Assembly (NCBI RefSeq): GCF_900103585.1
Contig: NZ_FNHV01000004.1
Span: 124,001 to 188,000 of the forward strand
DNA length: 64,000 bases
From: Streptomyces sp. cf386
Lineage (GTDB): Bacteria; Actinomycetota; Actinomycetes; Streptomycetales; Streptomycetaceae
Reading direction: 5' to 3'
The notes under the pieces were generated by a model, which had not been told where the DNA came from, ran no database searches, and saw only the letters and a program-made list of their open reading frames with translations. This document shows positions 42,210-50,023 of the stretch, one piece after another. The first letter of the stretch is position 1. Every line of letters begins with the position of its first letter. Made by a program: the position numbers and the translations under genes.

Positions 42210-43027
42210 GCAGCATGGCCACGTCCGCGGCCGGCGAGGCCCGGCACGGCGTCGGCTACACCCTGGACGGCCAGGTCGCCGTCATCGAACTGCGCAGGCC
42301 CTCCGCGGGAAACGCCCTGGACGTGTCGCTGCGCGCCGGACTGATCGCCGCCGTACGCCGGGTGCGCGGCGACGGCGACCTCGTCCGGGCGGTGCTGCTC
42401 ACCGCTGAGGGCCGGCACTTCTGCGTCGGACAGGACCTCAAGGAGCACGCGCGAGCCCTGGAGAGCGCACCCGCCTCCGCCTTCGCCATCGTCCGGGACG
42501 AGTACAACCCGCTCGTCGAGGAGCTGCACGCGCTGCCGCATCCTGTGGTCGCGGCCGTCGAGGGCGCCTGCGTCGGCGCGGGCCTCGGGCTCGCACTCTG
42601 TGCCGACCTGCGGGTCGCGGGAGCCGGCGCCCGGTTCTCGACCGCGTTCACCGGGATCGGCCTGGCCGCCGACAGCGGTCTGAGCGGGGCTCTGGCACAG
42701 GCGGTCGGCCGGTCGCGAGCTGCCGCCCTGATGCTCCTCGGCGACCGCTTCGACGCCGAAGCGGCACACCAGTGGGGCCTCGTCCACAGCGTCGTGCCGG
42801 ACGGAGGCGCCGCCGCGGAGGGCCTGGCCCTCGCCAAGCGCCTCGCCGCCGGCCCCACCGCGGCGTACGCCGAGGTCAAGGCGCTGCTGCAGGCCGACGG
42901 AGCGCCCTTGCCCGTCGTACTGGAACGCGAGGCGGCGGCCCAGGAGCGGCTGGGCACGACCGAGGACCACCAGGCCGCTGTGCGGGCCTTTCTCGCAGGC
43001 CGACAGCCGTCCTTCACCGGACACTGA
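42200..43027 (+). CDS. paaG: Enoyl-CoA hydratase/isomerase (PaaG-like)
   Basis: A 275-residue crotonase-family protein overlapping the paaH stop. The start at 42200 has GAAGGGG upstream; a second ATG at 42215 also has a ribosome site. Characteristic segments are EGRHFCVGQDLKEHARALE and GACVGAGLGLALCADLRVAG. GQDLKE and FTGIGLAADSGLSGAL fit the PaaG branch, which isomerises the ring epoxide to oxepin-CoA. It is the last gene of the first plus-strand operon; a PaaR-like operator separates it from paaA. Confidence 0.88.
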   Translation: MGVSSMATSAAGEARHGVGYTLDGQVAVIELRRPSAGNALDVSLRAGLIAAVRRVRGDGDLVRAVLLTAEGRHFCVGQDLKEHARALESAPASAFAIVRDEYNPLVEELHALPHPVVAAVEGACVGAGLGLALCADLRVAGAGARFSTAFTGIGLAADSGLSGALAQAVGRSRAAALMLLGDRFDAEAAHQWGLVHSVVPDGGAAAEGLALAKRLAAGPTAAYAEVKALLQADGAPLPVVLEREAAAQERLGTTEDHQAAVRAFLAGRQPSFTGH

Positions 43028-43074
43028 CCCGGCTGCCGCACTTGCCGGAACACGAACGCTCAGCCATGATGTCG

Positions 43075-43088
43075 ACCGAACGAACGGT
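43075..43088. promoter_or_regulatory. PaaR-like operator upstream of paaA
   Basis: ACCGAACGAACGGT matches ACCG-NN-CG-NN-CGGT at every fixed position. It lies in the 82-base gap between paaG and paaA, 22 bases before the paaA start, indicating that paaABCDE has its own PaaR-controlled promoter. Further CGGTCGG repeats adjoin it. Confidence 0.75.
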
Positions 43089-43109
43089 CGGTCGGGAAGG
43101 TAGGGACAG

Positions 43110-44096
43110 ATGACCGGGTCACACACCGACGTGTCGGCGGTGGGCTGCGCAGGGCCGGAGCTGCAGGAGCACTTCGAGGCCACAATCTCGCGCGACCAGC
43201 GGATCGAGCCGCGGGACTGGATGCCGGACGGCTACCGCAAGACGTTGATCCGGCAGATCGCGCAGCACGCCCACTCGGAGATCATCGGCATGCAGCCCGA
43301 GGGCGAGTGGATCACCCGGGCGCCGTCCCTGCGCCGCAAGGCGATCCTCTTCGCCAAGGTGCAGGACGAGGCCGGGCACGGGCTCTACCTGTACTCGGCG
43401 GCGGAGACCCTGGGCGCCGACCGTGCGGACCTGACGGACCGGCTGATCGAGGGCCGCCAGAAGTACTCGTCGATCTTCAACTACCCGACCATGAGCTTCG
43501 CCGACATCGGTGTGATCGGCTGGTTCGTGGACGGCGCGGCGATCTGCAACCAGGTGCCGCTGTGCCGCAGCTCCTACGGGCCGTACGCCCGCGCGATGGT
43601 GCGGATCTGCAAGGAGGAGTCGTTCCATCAGCGGCAGGGCTACGAGCTGCTGATGACGATGATGCGCGGCACCGACGCCCAGCGCGAGATGGTGCAGGAC
43701 GCCGTGAACCGCTGGTGGTGGCCGTCGCTGATGATGTTCGGCCCGCCCGACGACGCCTCGCCCAACTCCGCGCAGTCGATGGCCTGGAAGATCAAGCGGC
43801 ACAGCAACGACGAACTGCGCCAGCGTTTCGTCGACATGACGGTCCCGCAGGCCGAGAAGCTCGGCGTCACCCTGCCCGACCCGGAGCTGCGCTGGAACGC
43901 CGAGCGCGGCCACCACGACTTCGGCACCCCTGACTGGGACGAGCTGATGCGGGTCATCAAGGGCGACGGGCCCTGCAACGCCGAGCGCGTCGCCCGGCGC
44001 CGGGCCGCCCACGAGGAGGGCGCCTGGGTGCGGGAGGCGGCCACCGCCCACGCCGCCAAGCAGGCGACCATTACGCAGAAGGGAGCGGTGGCATGA
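43110..44096 (+). CDS. paaA: Phenylacetyl-CoA 1,2-epoxidase catalytic subunit
   Basis: A 328-residue ferritin-like di-iron protein. Metal-ligand regions are visible in [38 protein letters not shown] and [15 protein letters not shown]. It is the catalytic subunit of the PaaABCE multicomponent monooxygenase, which adds one oxygen atom across the aromatic ring of phenylacetyl-CoA. It is the first gene of the paaABCDE operon, downstream of its own PaaR-like operator. It overlaps paaB by ATGA and is slightly longer than the E. coli protein. Confidence 0.97.
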   Translation: MTGSHTDVSAVGCAGPELQEHFEATISRDQRIEPRDWMPDGYRKTLIRQIAQHAHSEIIGMQPEGEWITRAPSLRRKAILFAKVQDEAGHGLYLYSAAETLGADRADLTDRLIEGRQKYSSIFNYPTMSFADIGVIGWFVDGAAICNQVPLCRSSYGPYARAMVRICKEESFHQRQGYELLMTMMRGTDAQREMVQDAVNRWWWPSLMMFGPPDDASPNSAQSMAWKIKRHSNDELRQRFVDMTVPQAEKLGVTLPDPELRWNAERGHHDFGTPDWDELMRVIKGDGPCNAERVARRRAAHEEGAWVREAATAHAAKQATITQKGAVA

Positions 44097-44386
44097 CCGC
44101 CGAGAAGAACAACTGGCCGCTGTACGAGGTGTTCGTGCGCGGCAAGCGCGGGCTGAACCACGTCCACGTGGGCTCGCTGCACGCGGCCGACGACCGGATG
44201 GCGCTCACCCACGCGCGTGACCTGTACACGCGGCGCAACGAGGGTGTGTCCGTCTGGGCGGTGCGCAGCGACCACATCGCCGCCTCCACCCGCGACGAGA
44301 AGGACCCCTTCTTCGCCCCCAGCGCCGACAAGGTGTACCGCCACCCGACCTTCTACGACATCCCCGACGATGTCCCGCACATCTGA
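44093..44386 (+). CDS. paaB: Phenylacetyl-CoA epoxidase subunit PaaB
   Basis: A 97-residue protein with the family's [31 protein letters not shown] opening and the [14 protein letters not shown] end. PaaB stabilises the PaaA-PaaC assembly, bridging the heterodimers. It overlaps paaA and precedes paaC by 10 bases. The length matches the family. Confidence 0.95.
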   Translation: MTAEKNNWPLYEVFVRGKRGLNHVHVGSLHAADDRMALTHARDLYTRRNEGVSVWAVRSDHIAASTRDEKDPFFAPSADKVYRHPTFYDIPDDVPHI

Positions 44387-44396
44387 GGAGCAGGGC

Positions 44397-45224
44397 ATGA
44401 GTGACGACCACCTCTACCTCACCCTCGCCGAGGGACACGAGGACGACACCCGCTGGGCCTACGGCACCGGCTTCGAGGACCCGCTGCACGGCGTGGAGAG
44501 CGCGATACCCGACGGCATCGACGCCGGCGAACTGGCCGCCGTCTGTGCCGCGTTGGCCGACGACGCCCTCGTCCTGGCGCAACGGCTGGCCGAGTGGACC
44601 ACTCGCGCGCCGGAGCTGGAGGAGGAGGTGGCGCTGGCCAACATCGGGCTCGACCTCCTCGGTCAGGCCCGCCTGCTCTACTCCCGGGCCGGCCAGGTCG
44701 ACGGCACCGGCCGCGACGAGGACGCCTACGCCTACTTCCGCGACGCGGGCGACTTCCGCAACGTACGCCTCGCCGAACTACCGAACGGCGACTTCGCGTT
44801 CTCCGTCGCACGGCTGCTGGGGCTCTCCGCATGGAGGCTCGCTCACTTCGAGCGGCTCGCCGCCTCCGACGATCCGGTGCTCGCCGCGATCGCCGCCAAG
44901 GGTGTCAAGGAGCTTACGTATCACCGGCAGTACGCCGCTGAGTGGGTCGTCCGCCTCGGCGACGGCACCGCCGAGTCGCATCACCGGATGCGGGACGCGC
45001 TGGAGCGGGTCGCGCCGTACCTGGGCGAGCTGTTCACCGTGTACGACGTTCGGGACGAGGTCGTCGCGGTGCTGAAGCAGGTCACCGACGCGGCCGGACT
45101 GCCCATGCCGGTGTACCGCCCGCTGCCCGGGTCCGGCCGCGACGGCGAGCACACCGAGCATCTCGCCCCGCTGCTGGCCGAGCTGCAGAGCGTGGCCCGC
45201 GCCCACCCGGAGGCGACATGGTGA
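44397..45224 (+). CDS. paaC: Phenylacetyl-CoA epoxidase structural subunit PaaC
   Basis: A 275-residue ferritin-like protein paralogous to PaaA that forms the structural partner of the oxygenase. The ATG at 44397 follows AGGAGCAGG. NIGLDLLGQARLLYSRAG and LTYHRQYAAEWVVRLGDGTAESHHRM are characteristic. It retains some carboxylate and histidine positions but not the complete di-iron set expected of PaaA. It overlaps paaD by seven bases. Confidence 0.95.
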   Translation: MSDDHLYLTLAEGHEDDTRWAYGTGFEDPLHGVESAIPDGIDAGELAAVCAALADDALVLAQRLAEWTTRAPELEEEVALANIGLDLLGQARLLYSRAGQVDGTGRDEDAYAYFRDAGDFRNVRLAELPNGDFAFSVARLLGLSAWRLAHFERLAASDDPVLAAIAAKGVKELTYHRQYAAEWVVRLGDGTAESHHRMRDALERVAPYLGELFTVYDVRDEVVAVLKQVTDAAGLPMPVYRPLPGSGRDGEHTEHLAPLLAELQSVARAHPEATW

Positions 45225-45733
45225 CCGTACTGACGGACGTGCGCCGCGCTCGGCACATCGCCGAGCGCGTGCCGGATCCCGAGTTGCCCATGCTCACCCT
45301 GGCCGACCTCGGCGTGCTGCGAGACGTCGAGGTCGGTGCGGGCGGGACGGTCGTCGTCAGCCTCACCCCGACCTACTCCGGCTGCCCGGCCATGGCCGAG
45401 ATGCGCGCCGAAGTGGCCGCGCGCCTCACAGCCGCCGGATACGCGCATGTCCGGGTGCGCACGGTGCTCGATCCGCCCTGGACCACGGACTGGATCACAC
45501 CGAGCGGCCGCCGCACCCTCGCCGAGCACGGCATCGCGCCCCCCGGACCGGCGCCGCGCCCCGCCCCCGGCCCGGTGCCGCTGACACTGTCGCCCACCCG
45601 CCCCGCGGTTCCGTGCCCCCGGTGCGGCTCGGCGGACACGGAGGAGACCTCCCGTTTCGGCGCCACCTCCTGCAAGGCGCTGCTGCGCTGCCGCGCCTGC
45701 CGCGAACCCTTCGAGTACGTCAAGGAGATCTGA
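45218..45733 (+). CDS. paaD: Phenylacetate degradation protein PaaD (MIP18-like, Fe-S/metal assembly)
   Basis: A 171-residue protein. The ATG at 45218 sits 5 bases after GGAGG; a GTG at 45221 is an equally coupled alternative. The N-terminal MIP18 (DUF59) domain shows DPELPMLTLADLGVLRDVE and TYSGCPAMAEM. The C-terminus is a zinc-ribbon-like four-cysteine module (CPRCGS, then CRACREPFEYVKEI). PaaD is needed for maturation of the epoxidase system, probably delivering iron-sulfur clusters. The stop overlaps the paaE start by one base. Confidence 0.95.
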   Translation: MVTVLTDVRRARHIAERVPDPELPMLTLADLGVLRDVEVGAGGTVVVSLTPTYSGCPAMAEMRAEVAARLTAAGYAHVRVRTVLDPPWTTDWITPSGRRTLAEHGIAPPGPAPRPAPGPVPLTLSPTRPAVPCPRCGSADTEETSRFGATSCKALLRCRACREPFEYVKEI

Positions 45734-46845
45734 TGGAGGACCTGCTGCCACCCGGCACCTCCGCCCCCACGCCGGTGGGGCGACGCCGCCCGGCCTTCCA
45801 CCACCTGCGCGTGGCCGCCGTGCAGCGGCTGTGCGAGGACGCGGTCGCGGTCGGCTTCGACATCCCGGACGACCTGGCCGAGGAGTTCGCTTTCACCCCG
45901 GGCCAGTCGCTCACCCTGCGCCGCGAGGTCGACGGGCGGGACGAGCGGCGCTCCTACTCGATCTGTTCCCCGGTGGGCACACGGCCGCGCATCGGGGTGC
46001 GCGAAGTGCCCGGCGGGCTGTTCTCCTCCTGGCTGGTCCACGACGTACGGCCCGGAGACACCCTGGAGGTGATGGCCCCGACCGGCGCCTTCACCCCCGA
46101 CCTCACCGCACCAGCCCACCACGTCCTCGTCGCCGCGGGGTCCGGCATCACCCCCATGCTCTCCATCGCCGAGTCGGTCCTCGCCGCCGACGACCGCTCG
46201 CGGGTCACGCTGTTCTACGGCAACCGCCGCACCGGCTCGGTCATGTTCGCCGACGAACTCGCCGACCTGAAGGACCTCCACCCGGTGCGCTTCCAGCTCG
46301 CCCACGTCCTCTCCCGCGAGCCCCGCGAGGCCGAGGTGCTCTCCGGCCGCCTGGACGCCGACCGCCTTTCCGCCCTCATCGGCGCGCTGGTCGACGTCAC
46401 CACCGCGGACCACTGGTGGCTGTGCGGACCCCACGGCATGGTCCGCGACGCCCAGCGGGTCCTGGCCGGCCTGGGGGTGCCCGACATCCGTATCCACCAG
46501 GAGCTGTTCTACGCGGACGACGCGCCGGTACGTCAGACGCGGCACGAGGAAGCCGCTGCCGAGGGCCCGGTCAGCCAGGTCACCATCACGCTCGACGGCC
46601 GGTCCACCACCGCCGCACTGCCGCGCGCGGCCACGGTGCTGGACGGAGCCCAGAAGACGCGCCCCGACCTCCCCTTCGCCTGCAAGGGCGGCGTGTGCGG
46701 CACCTGCCGCGCCCTGGTCACCGAAGGGAAGGCCGACATGCGCCGCAACTTCGCCCTCGAAGCCGCCGAGGTCGAGGCCGGCTATGTGCTGACCTGCCAG
46801 ACCTTCCCCGTCTCCGAGACGCTGACCGTCGACTTCGACAGCTGA
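45733..46845 (+). CDS. paaE: Phenylacetyl-CoA epoxidase reductase
   Basis: A 370-residue reductase. A ferredoxin-NADP reductase-like FAD domain (RRSYSICSP, then AGSGITPML for NADPH) is followed by a plant-type 2Fe-2S domain with CKGGVCGTC and the fourth cysteine in TCQTF. It transfers electrons from NADPH to the PaaAC di-iron centre. It starts on the paaD stop codon (TGATG). Its length and domain order match the family. Confidence 0.97.
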   Translation: MEDLLPPGTSAPTPVGRRRPAFHHLRVAAVQRLCEDAVAVGFDIPDDLAEEFAFTPGQSLTLRREVDGRDERRSYSICSPVGTRPRIGVREVPGGLFSSWLVHDVRPGDTLEVMAPTGAFTPDLTAPAHHVLVAAGSGITPMLSIAESVLAADDRSRVTLFYGNRRTGSVMFADELADLKDLHPVRFQLAHVLSREPREAEVLSGRLDADRLSALIGALVDVTTADHWWLCGPHGMVRDAQRVLAGLGVPDIRIHQELFYADDAPVRQTRHEEAAAEGPVSQVTITLDGRSTTAALPRAATVLDGAQKTRPDLPFACKGGVCGTCRALVTEGKADMRRNFALEAAEVEAGYVLTCQTFPVSETLTVDFDS

Positions 46846-46853
46846 GGAAGCCC

Positions 46854-47621
46854 ATGTCCGTGCATCTGGAAGTCGCCGAAGGCGTCGGCACCATCCGCCT
46901 CGACCGCCCTCCGATGAACGCCCTCGACATCGCCACCCAGGACCGGCTGGGCGAGCTCGCCGCAGAGGCCACCGAGCGCGACGACGTCCGGGCGGTGATC
47001 CTGTACGGCGGCGAGAAGGTGTTCGCGGCCGGGGCAGACATCAAGGAGATGGAGCTCCTCGACCACGCGGGAATGGTCAGGCGCTCGCGCCCGCTTCAGG
47101 ACGCCTTCACAGCCGTCGCTCGCATCCCCAAGCCGGTCGTCGCCGCAGTCACCGGTTACGCACTCGGAGGCGGCTGCGAGCTGGCCCTGTGCACCGACTA
47201 CCGGATCGCCGCCGACAACGCCAAGTTCGGCCAGCCCGAGATACTCCTCGGCCTGATCCCCGGCGCGGGCGGTACCCAGCGCCTGTCCCGGCTCGTGGGC
47301 CCCTCCAAGGCCAAGGACCTCATCTTCACCGGCCGGATGGTCAAGGCTGACGAGGCCCTTCGGATCGGCCTGGTCGACCTCGTGGTCCCGGCCGCCGAGG
47401 TGTACGAGCAGGCGCACGCCTGGGCCGCCCGCCTGGCGAAGGGCCCGGCACTCGCCTTGCGAGCCGCCAAGGAGTCGATCGACCAGGGCCTGGAGGCCGA
47501 CATCGACACCGGTCTCACCATCGAACGCAACTGGTTCGCGGGTCTGTTCGCGACAGAGGACCGCGAGCGGGGGATGCGCAGCTTCGTCGAGGAAGGCCCT
47601 GGCAGGGCGACGTTTCTCTGA
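46854..47621 (+). CDS. Enoyl-CoA hydratase/isomerase, third paa paralogue
   Basis: A 255-residue crotonase-family protein starting 8 bases after paaE behind GAGGAAG. Active-site segments are EKVFAAGADIKEMELLD and YALGGGCELALCTDYRIAADNAKFGQPEILLGLIPGAGGTQRL; the last contains both glutamates of true enoyl-CoA hydratases. It is therefore a probable PaaF (2,3-dehydroadipyl-CoA hydratase). It could alternatively supply oxepin-CoA hydrolase activity that the MaoC-less PaaN cannot. It ends the plus-strand paa operon; no clear terminator follows. Confidence 0.88.
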   Translation: MSVHLEVAEGVGTIRLDRPPMNALDIATQDRLGELAAEATERDDVRAVILYGGEKVFAAGADIKEMELLDHAGMVRRSRPLQDAFTAVARIPKPVVAAVTGYALGGGCELALCTDYRIAADNAKFGQPEILLGLIPGAGGTQRLSRLVGPSKAKDLIFTGRMVKADEALRIGLVDLVVPAAEVYEQAHAWAARLAKGPALALRAAKESIDQGLEADIDTGLTIERNWFAGLFATEDRERGMRSFVEEGPGRATFL

Positions 47622-47644
47622 ATGCTCCTTGGAACGGTTGGCGA

Positions 47645-47880
47645 TGGGGCCGAGCCCGGCCGCCTGTTCGCCTCACTACAGGACTTCAACCAGCAGCTGC
47701 GCGAGTGGCTGGTGAGGGCGAACACGCGGACCGTCCGGGCGTTCCAGGGCCGTCCGGTGCAGGTCATCACCGACCCAGTCCACGCGGACACCGCCGCGAA
47801 GATGCGCGAGGGCCTCGCGACGGACCGCCACCGCCGTCAGGCAACCGTCCGCCAGCACACCGACGGTCACACCATCGCGC
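47645..47880 (+). pseudogene. IS21-family IstA transposase C-terminal remnant
   Basis: The frame reads FASLQDFNQQLREWLVRANTRTVRAFQGRP, then jumps directly to VITDPVHADTAAKMREGLATDRHRRQATVRQH. Both blocks belong to the C-terminal half of IstA-type transposases, but the region between them (about 80 residues in intact proteins) is missing. No istB or terminal repeat is visible. The next 200 bases show no recognisable gene. It is a deletion derivative at the edge of the paa cluster. Confidence 0.6.
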
Positions 47881-48082
47881 CGCGGGCAGTGGCTTGCGGA
47901 TCGCCTCTCGCTGCCGGAACCGGTCTGCCTACCGCACGGTCCGTGCGCACGCGGACCTGGACTCCGGGCACGTCGCCGCTCTCCACGACCTTCTCGACAC
48001 GCTTCCCCTGACCCCCGCCCAGCAGGGCGCGGTCCCTGTTCACCGCCAAGGGCCGTGTGGTGCCGGCCGCCGCGGCCGTGCT

Positions 48083-48440
48083 CCCGGCAGCCGAATACGT
48101 GTACAGATACGTGTTTCCACTGAGGTCCGTTTCGTCCCAGCCGTCTAGGTTCGACGAGTTGGACGGATCGAACGGTGTCGAGTACGCCGACGACTCCGTG
48201 CTCGAAGCAGGACAGTTCACCGAGGACGGGGGCGCCGCACAGCAGTACCTCTGGATGGTCGCCCGGCTGGGCACCGTGGTCGTGGCCGCCTCCGTGACCG
48301 GCGGCGCCGGACACACCCAGGAGGAACTCCAGCAGCTGGGCGGCAAGGCCCTGGCTCGGCGCGGGCGGCATGGGTGTGGTGTATCTGGCCCGCTCGGCCG
48401 GCGGGCAACTGGTCGCGCTGAAGGTGATCCACGCACCTCC
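48083..48440 (+). repeat. Inverted, internally deleted copy of the 56.3-57.3 kb kinase-operon front
   Basis: Three adjacent blocks here are the reverse complement of three separate blocks near 57 kb. 48083-48185 matches 57243-57345 (upstream region with the TAGGTT -10-like element). About 48190-48358 matches about 56452-56622 (lipoprotein C-terminus, one mismatch seen). 48355-48436 matches about 56272-56352 (kinase N-terminus, no mismatch seen over about 80 bases). Two deletions, each joined at a few shared bases, removed the lipoprotein start and the gene junction. The result is a promoter plus dead fragments directly upstream of the kinase at 48488. Confidence 0.88.
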
Positions 48441-48487
48441 AAGATCCCGACAGAGTCAAGCTCAGGAGGCTGGAGGTATAGCGGGGC

Positions 48488-50023
48488 ATGCGACCGATAA
48501 CCACGCTCGGCCCGGCGGCAGTTGGTGCGTACCGACTGCTCGCCGAGCTGGGACAAGGGGGGATGGGGCGGGTCCTGCTCGGCACCGGCCCCGACGGACG
48601 GCTCGTGGCCGTCAAGCAGATCCACGCCGAGTACGCCGACGAGGACGGCTTCCGGGCACGGTTCCGGCGGGAGGTGACCGCCTCCCGGAAGGTGTCCGGT
48701 GCCTGCACCGCGCCGGTCCTGGATGCCGATCCGGACGCCGAAACGCCCTGGCTGGCCTCGGTGTTCGTACCGGGGCCCTCGTTGAGCGACGCCCTGGACG
48801 CCTGCGGCGGGACCCTGCCCCAGGACACCGTACGGCGGCTGGCGGCCGGGCTGGCCACCGCGCTCGCCGACATCCACCGGGCCGGCCTGGTGCACCGGGA
48901 CCTCAAGCCCTCCAACGTGCTGCTCGCGGAGGACGGCGTACGCGTCATCGACTTCGGCATCGCGCGCGCCGTGGAGGGCGCCACCAGGATCACGCACACC
49001 GGATCGCTCATCGGCTCGCCGTCCTTCATGGCTCCCGAGCAGGCCCTGGGGCAGGAAGCCACCCCGGCCGCCGACGTGTTCGCGCTCGGGTCCACCCTGG
49101 TCGTGGCCGCCACCGGGCGTCCGCCGTTCGCCGCCGAGTCCGTACCGCGCCTGCTGCACGAGATCGTGCACGCGGAGCCCGACCTGACCGGCGTACCGGA
49201 CGCGCTGCGCGCCGTCATCGAGCCCTGCCTCGCCAAGGAACCGGCCGCACGGCCCGCCCCGGAGCAGCTGCTCGCCCTGATCGGGCCGGTCGAGCCGACG
49301 GCACGGCCCTGGCCCGGGGCCGTGGCGAGGCTGATTGCCGGCCAGCGGACCGAGGTGGAGCAGCTGACCTCGACCCTGCCGCTCGCTGCGGGTCCTGGGG
49401 CGCCCCCACCCCGGCGAAAGCGGATGTGGCCGCGGGCGGTGGCGTTGACCGTGGCCCTGGTCGCCCTGCACTTCGCGACCCTGGGCAGGTCGCAGGCGGC
49501 GTGGCTGTACTCCACCGCCTTCCTGGACAACGCGCCGCTGTCGTGGGTCGACGACGTGTACCAGGCGCGGGCGAGGACCTGCTACGACATCCGCGAGGAG
49601 GTCCGGATGCCGTCCGGCTTCGAGGTGGAGGACTTCGACGAGGTCGTCCTGAACGCGGCGGAGATCGTGCACCCCGGGACGTGCACGTGGGAGCGGGCCA
49701 ACGGTGACCGGATCACCGTCACCTGGAAGGTGCACACGACCTCCCCGGCCTTCGGCACCGGCGCGGAGCGCGCCGCCCAAGACCACGAGTCGGACCTGCC
49801 CGAGGGAGAGACCGGTCGCGAGGCCGACCTCGACTTCGCCGACGAGGGGCTGTGGCTGCCGCTGAAGAGCGATGACACCGACAACTGCCTCCTGTCGCTG
49901 CGGGACGTGAACCTGCGGATGACGGTCGGGGTGAGCGGTACCGCCTACGCCGGGCGGGGCGCTTGCGAGGCGGAGGCCGTGAAGGCGGCCGGGGCCGCCA
50001 TCAAGATCGTGGAGAAGAAGTGA
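48488..50023 (+). CDS. Receptor-type Ser/Thr protein kinase
   Basis: A 511-residue PknB-like kinase. The domain spans about residues 12-270: GQGGMGRVLLG (glycine loop), AVKQIH (catalytic lysine), HRDLKPSNVLL (catalytic loop), DFGIARAVEG and a GSPSFMAPEQ segment. One transmembrane helix at about 320-335 (WPRAVALTVALVALHFATL) leads to an extracellular domain with paired cysteines (TCYDIREEV, GTCTWERANGD, NCLLSLRD). The start follows a GGAGG-containing leader. The stop overlaps the GTG of a second kinase, so they are co-translated. The ligand of the outer domain is unknown. The upstream DNA is a recent duplicate of another kinase operon's promoter. Confidence 0.9.
   Translation: MRPITTLGPAAVGAYRLLAELGQGGMGRVLLGTGPDGRLVAVKQIHAEYADEDGFRARFRREVTASRKVSGACTAPVLDADPDAETPWLASVFVPGPSLSDALDACGGTLPQDTVRRLAAGLATALADIHRAGLVHRDLKPSNVLLAEDGVRVIDFGIARAVEGATRITHTGSLIGSPSFMAPEQALGQEATPAADVFALGSTLVVAATGRPPFAAESVPRLLHEIVHAEPDLTGVPDALRAVIEPCLAKEPAARPAPEQLLALIGPVEPTARPWPGAVARLIAGQRTEVEQLTSTLPLAAGPGAPPPRRKRMWPRAVALTVALVALHFATLGRSQAAWLYSTAFLDNAPLSWVDDVYQARARTCYDIREEVRMPSGFEVEDFDEVVLNAAEIVHPGTCTWERANGDRITVTWKVHTTSPAFGTGAERAAQDHESDLPEGETGREADLDFADEGLWLPLKSDDTDNCLLSLRDVNLRMTVGVSGTAYAGRGACEAEAVKAAGAAIKIVEKK

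Noticed and set aside
47867-49786. 639-codon minus-strand frame over the kinase at 48488
   Set aside because: It has no domain content and sits opposite a kinase with all catalytic motifs. Its only interesting part is the duplicated promoter block, reported separately.
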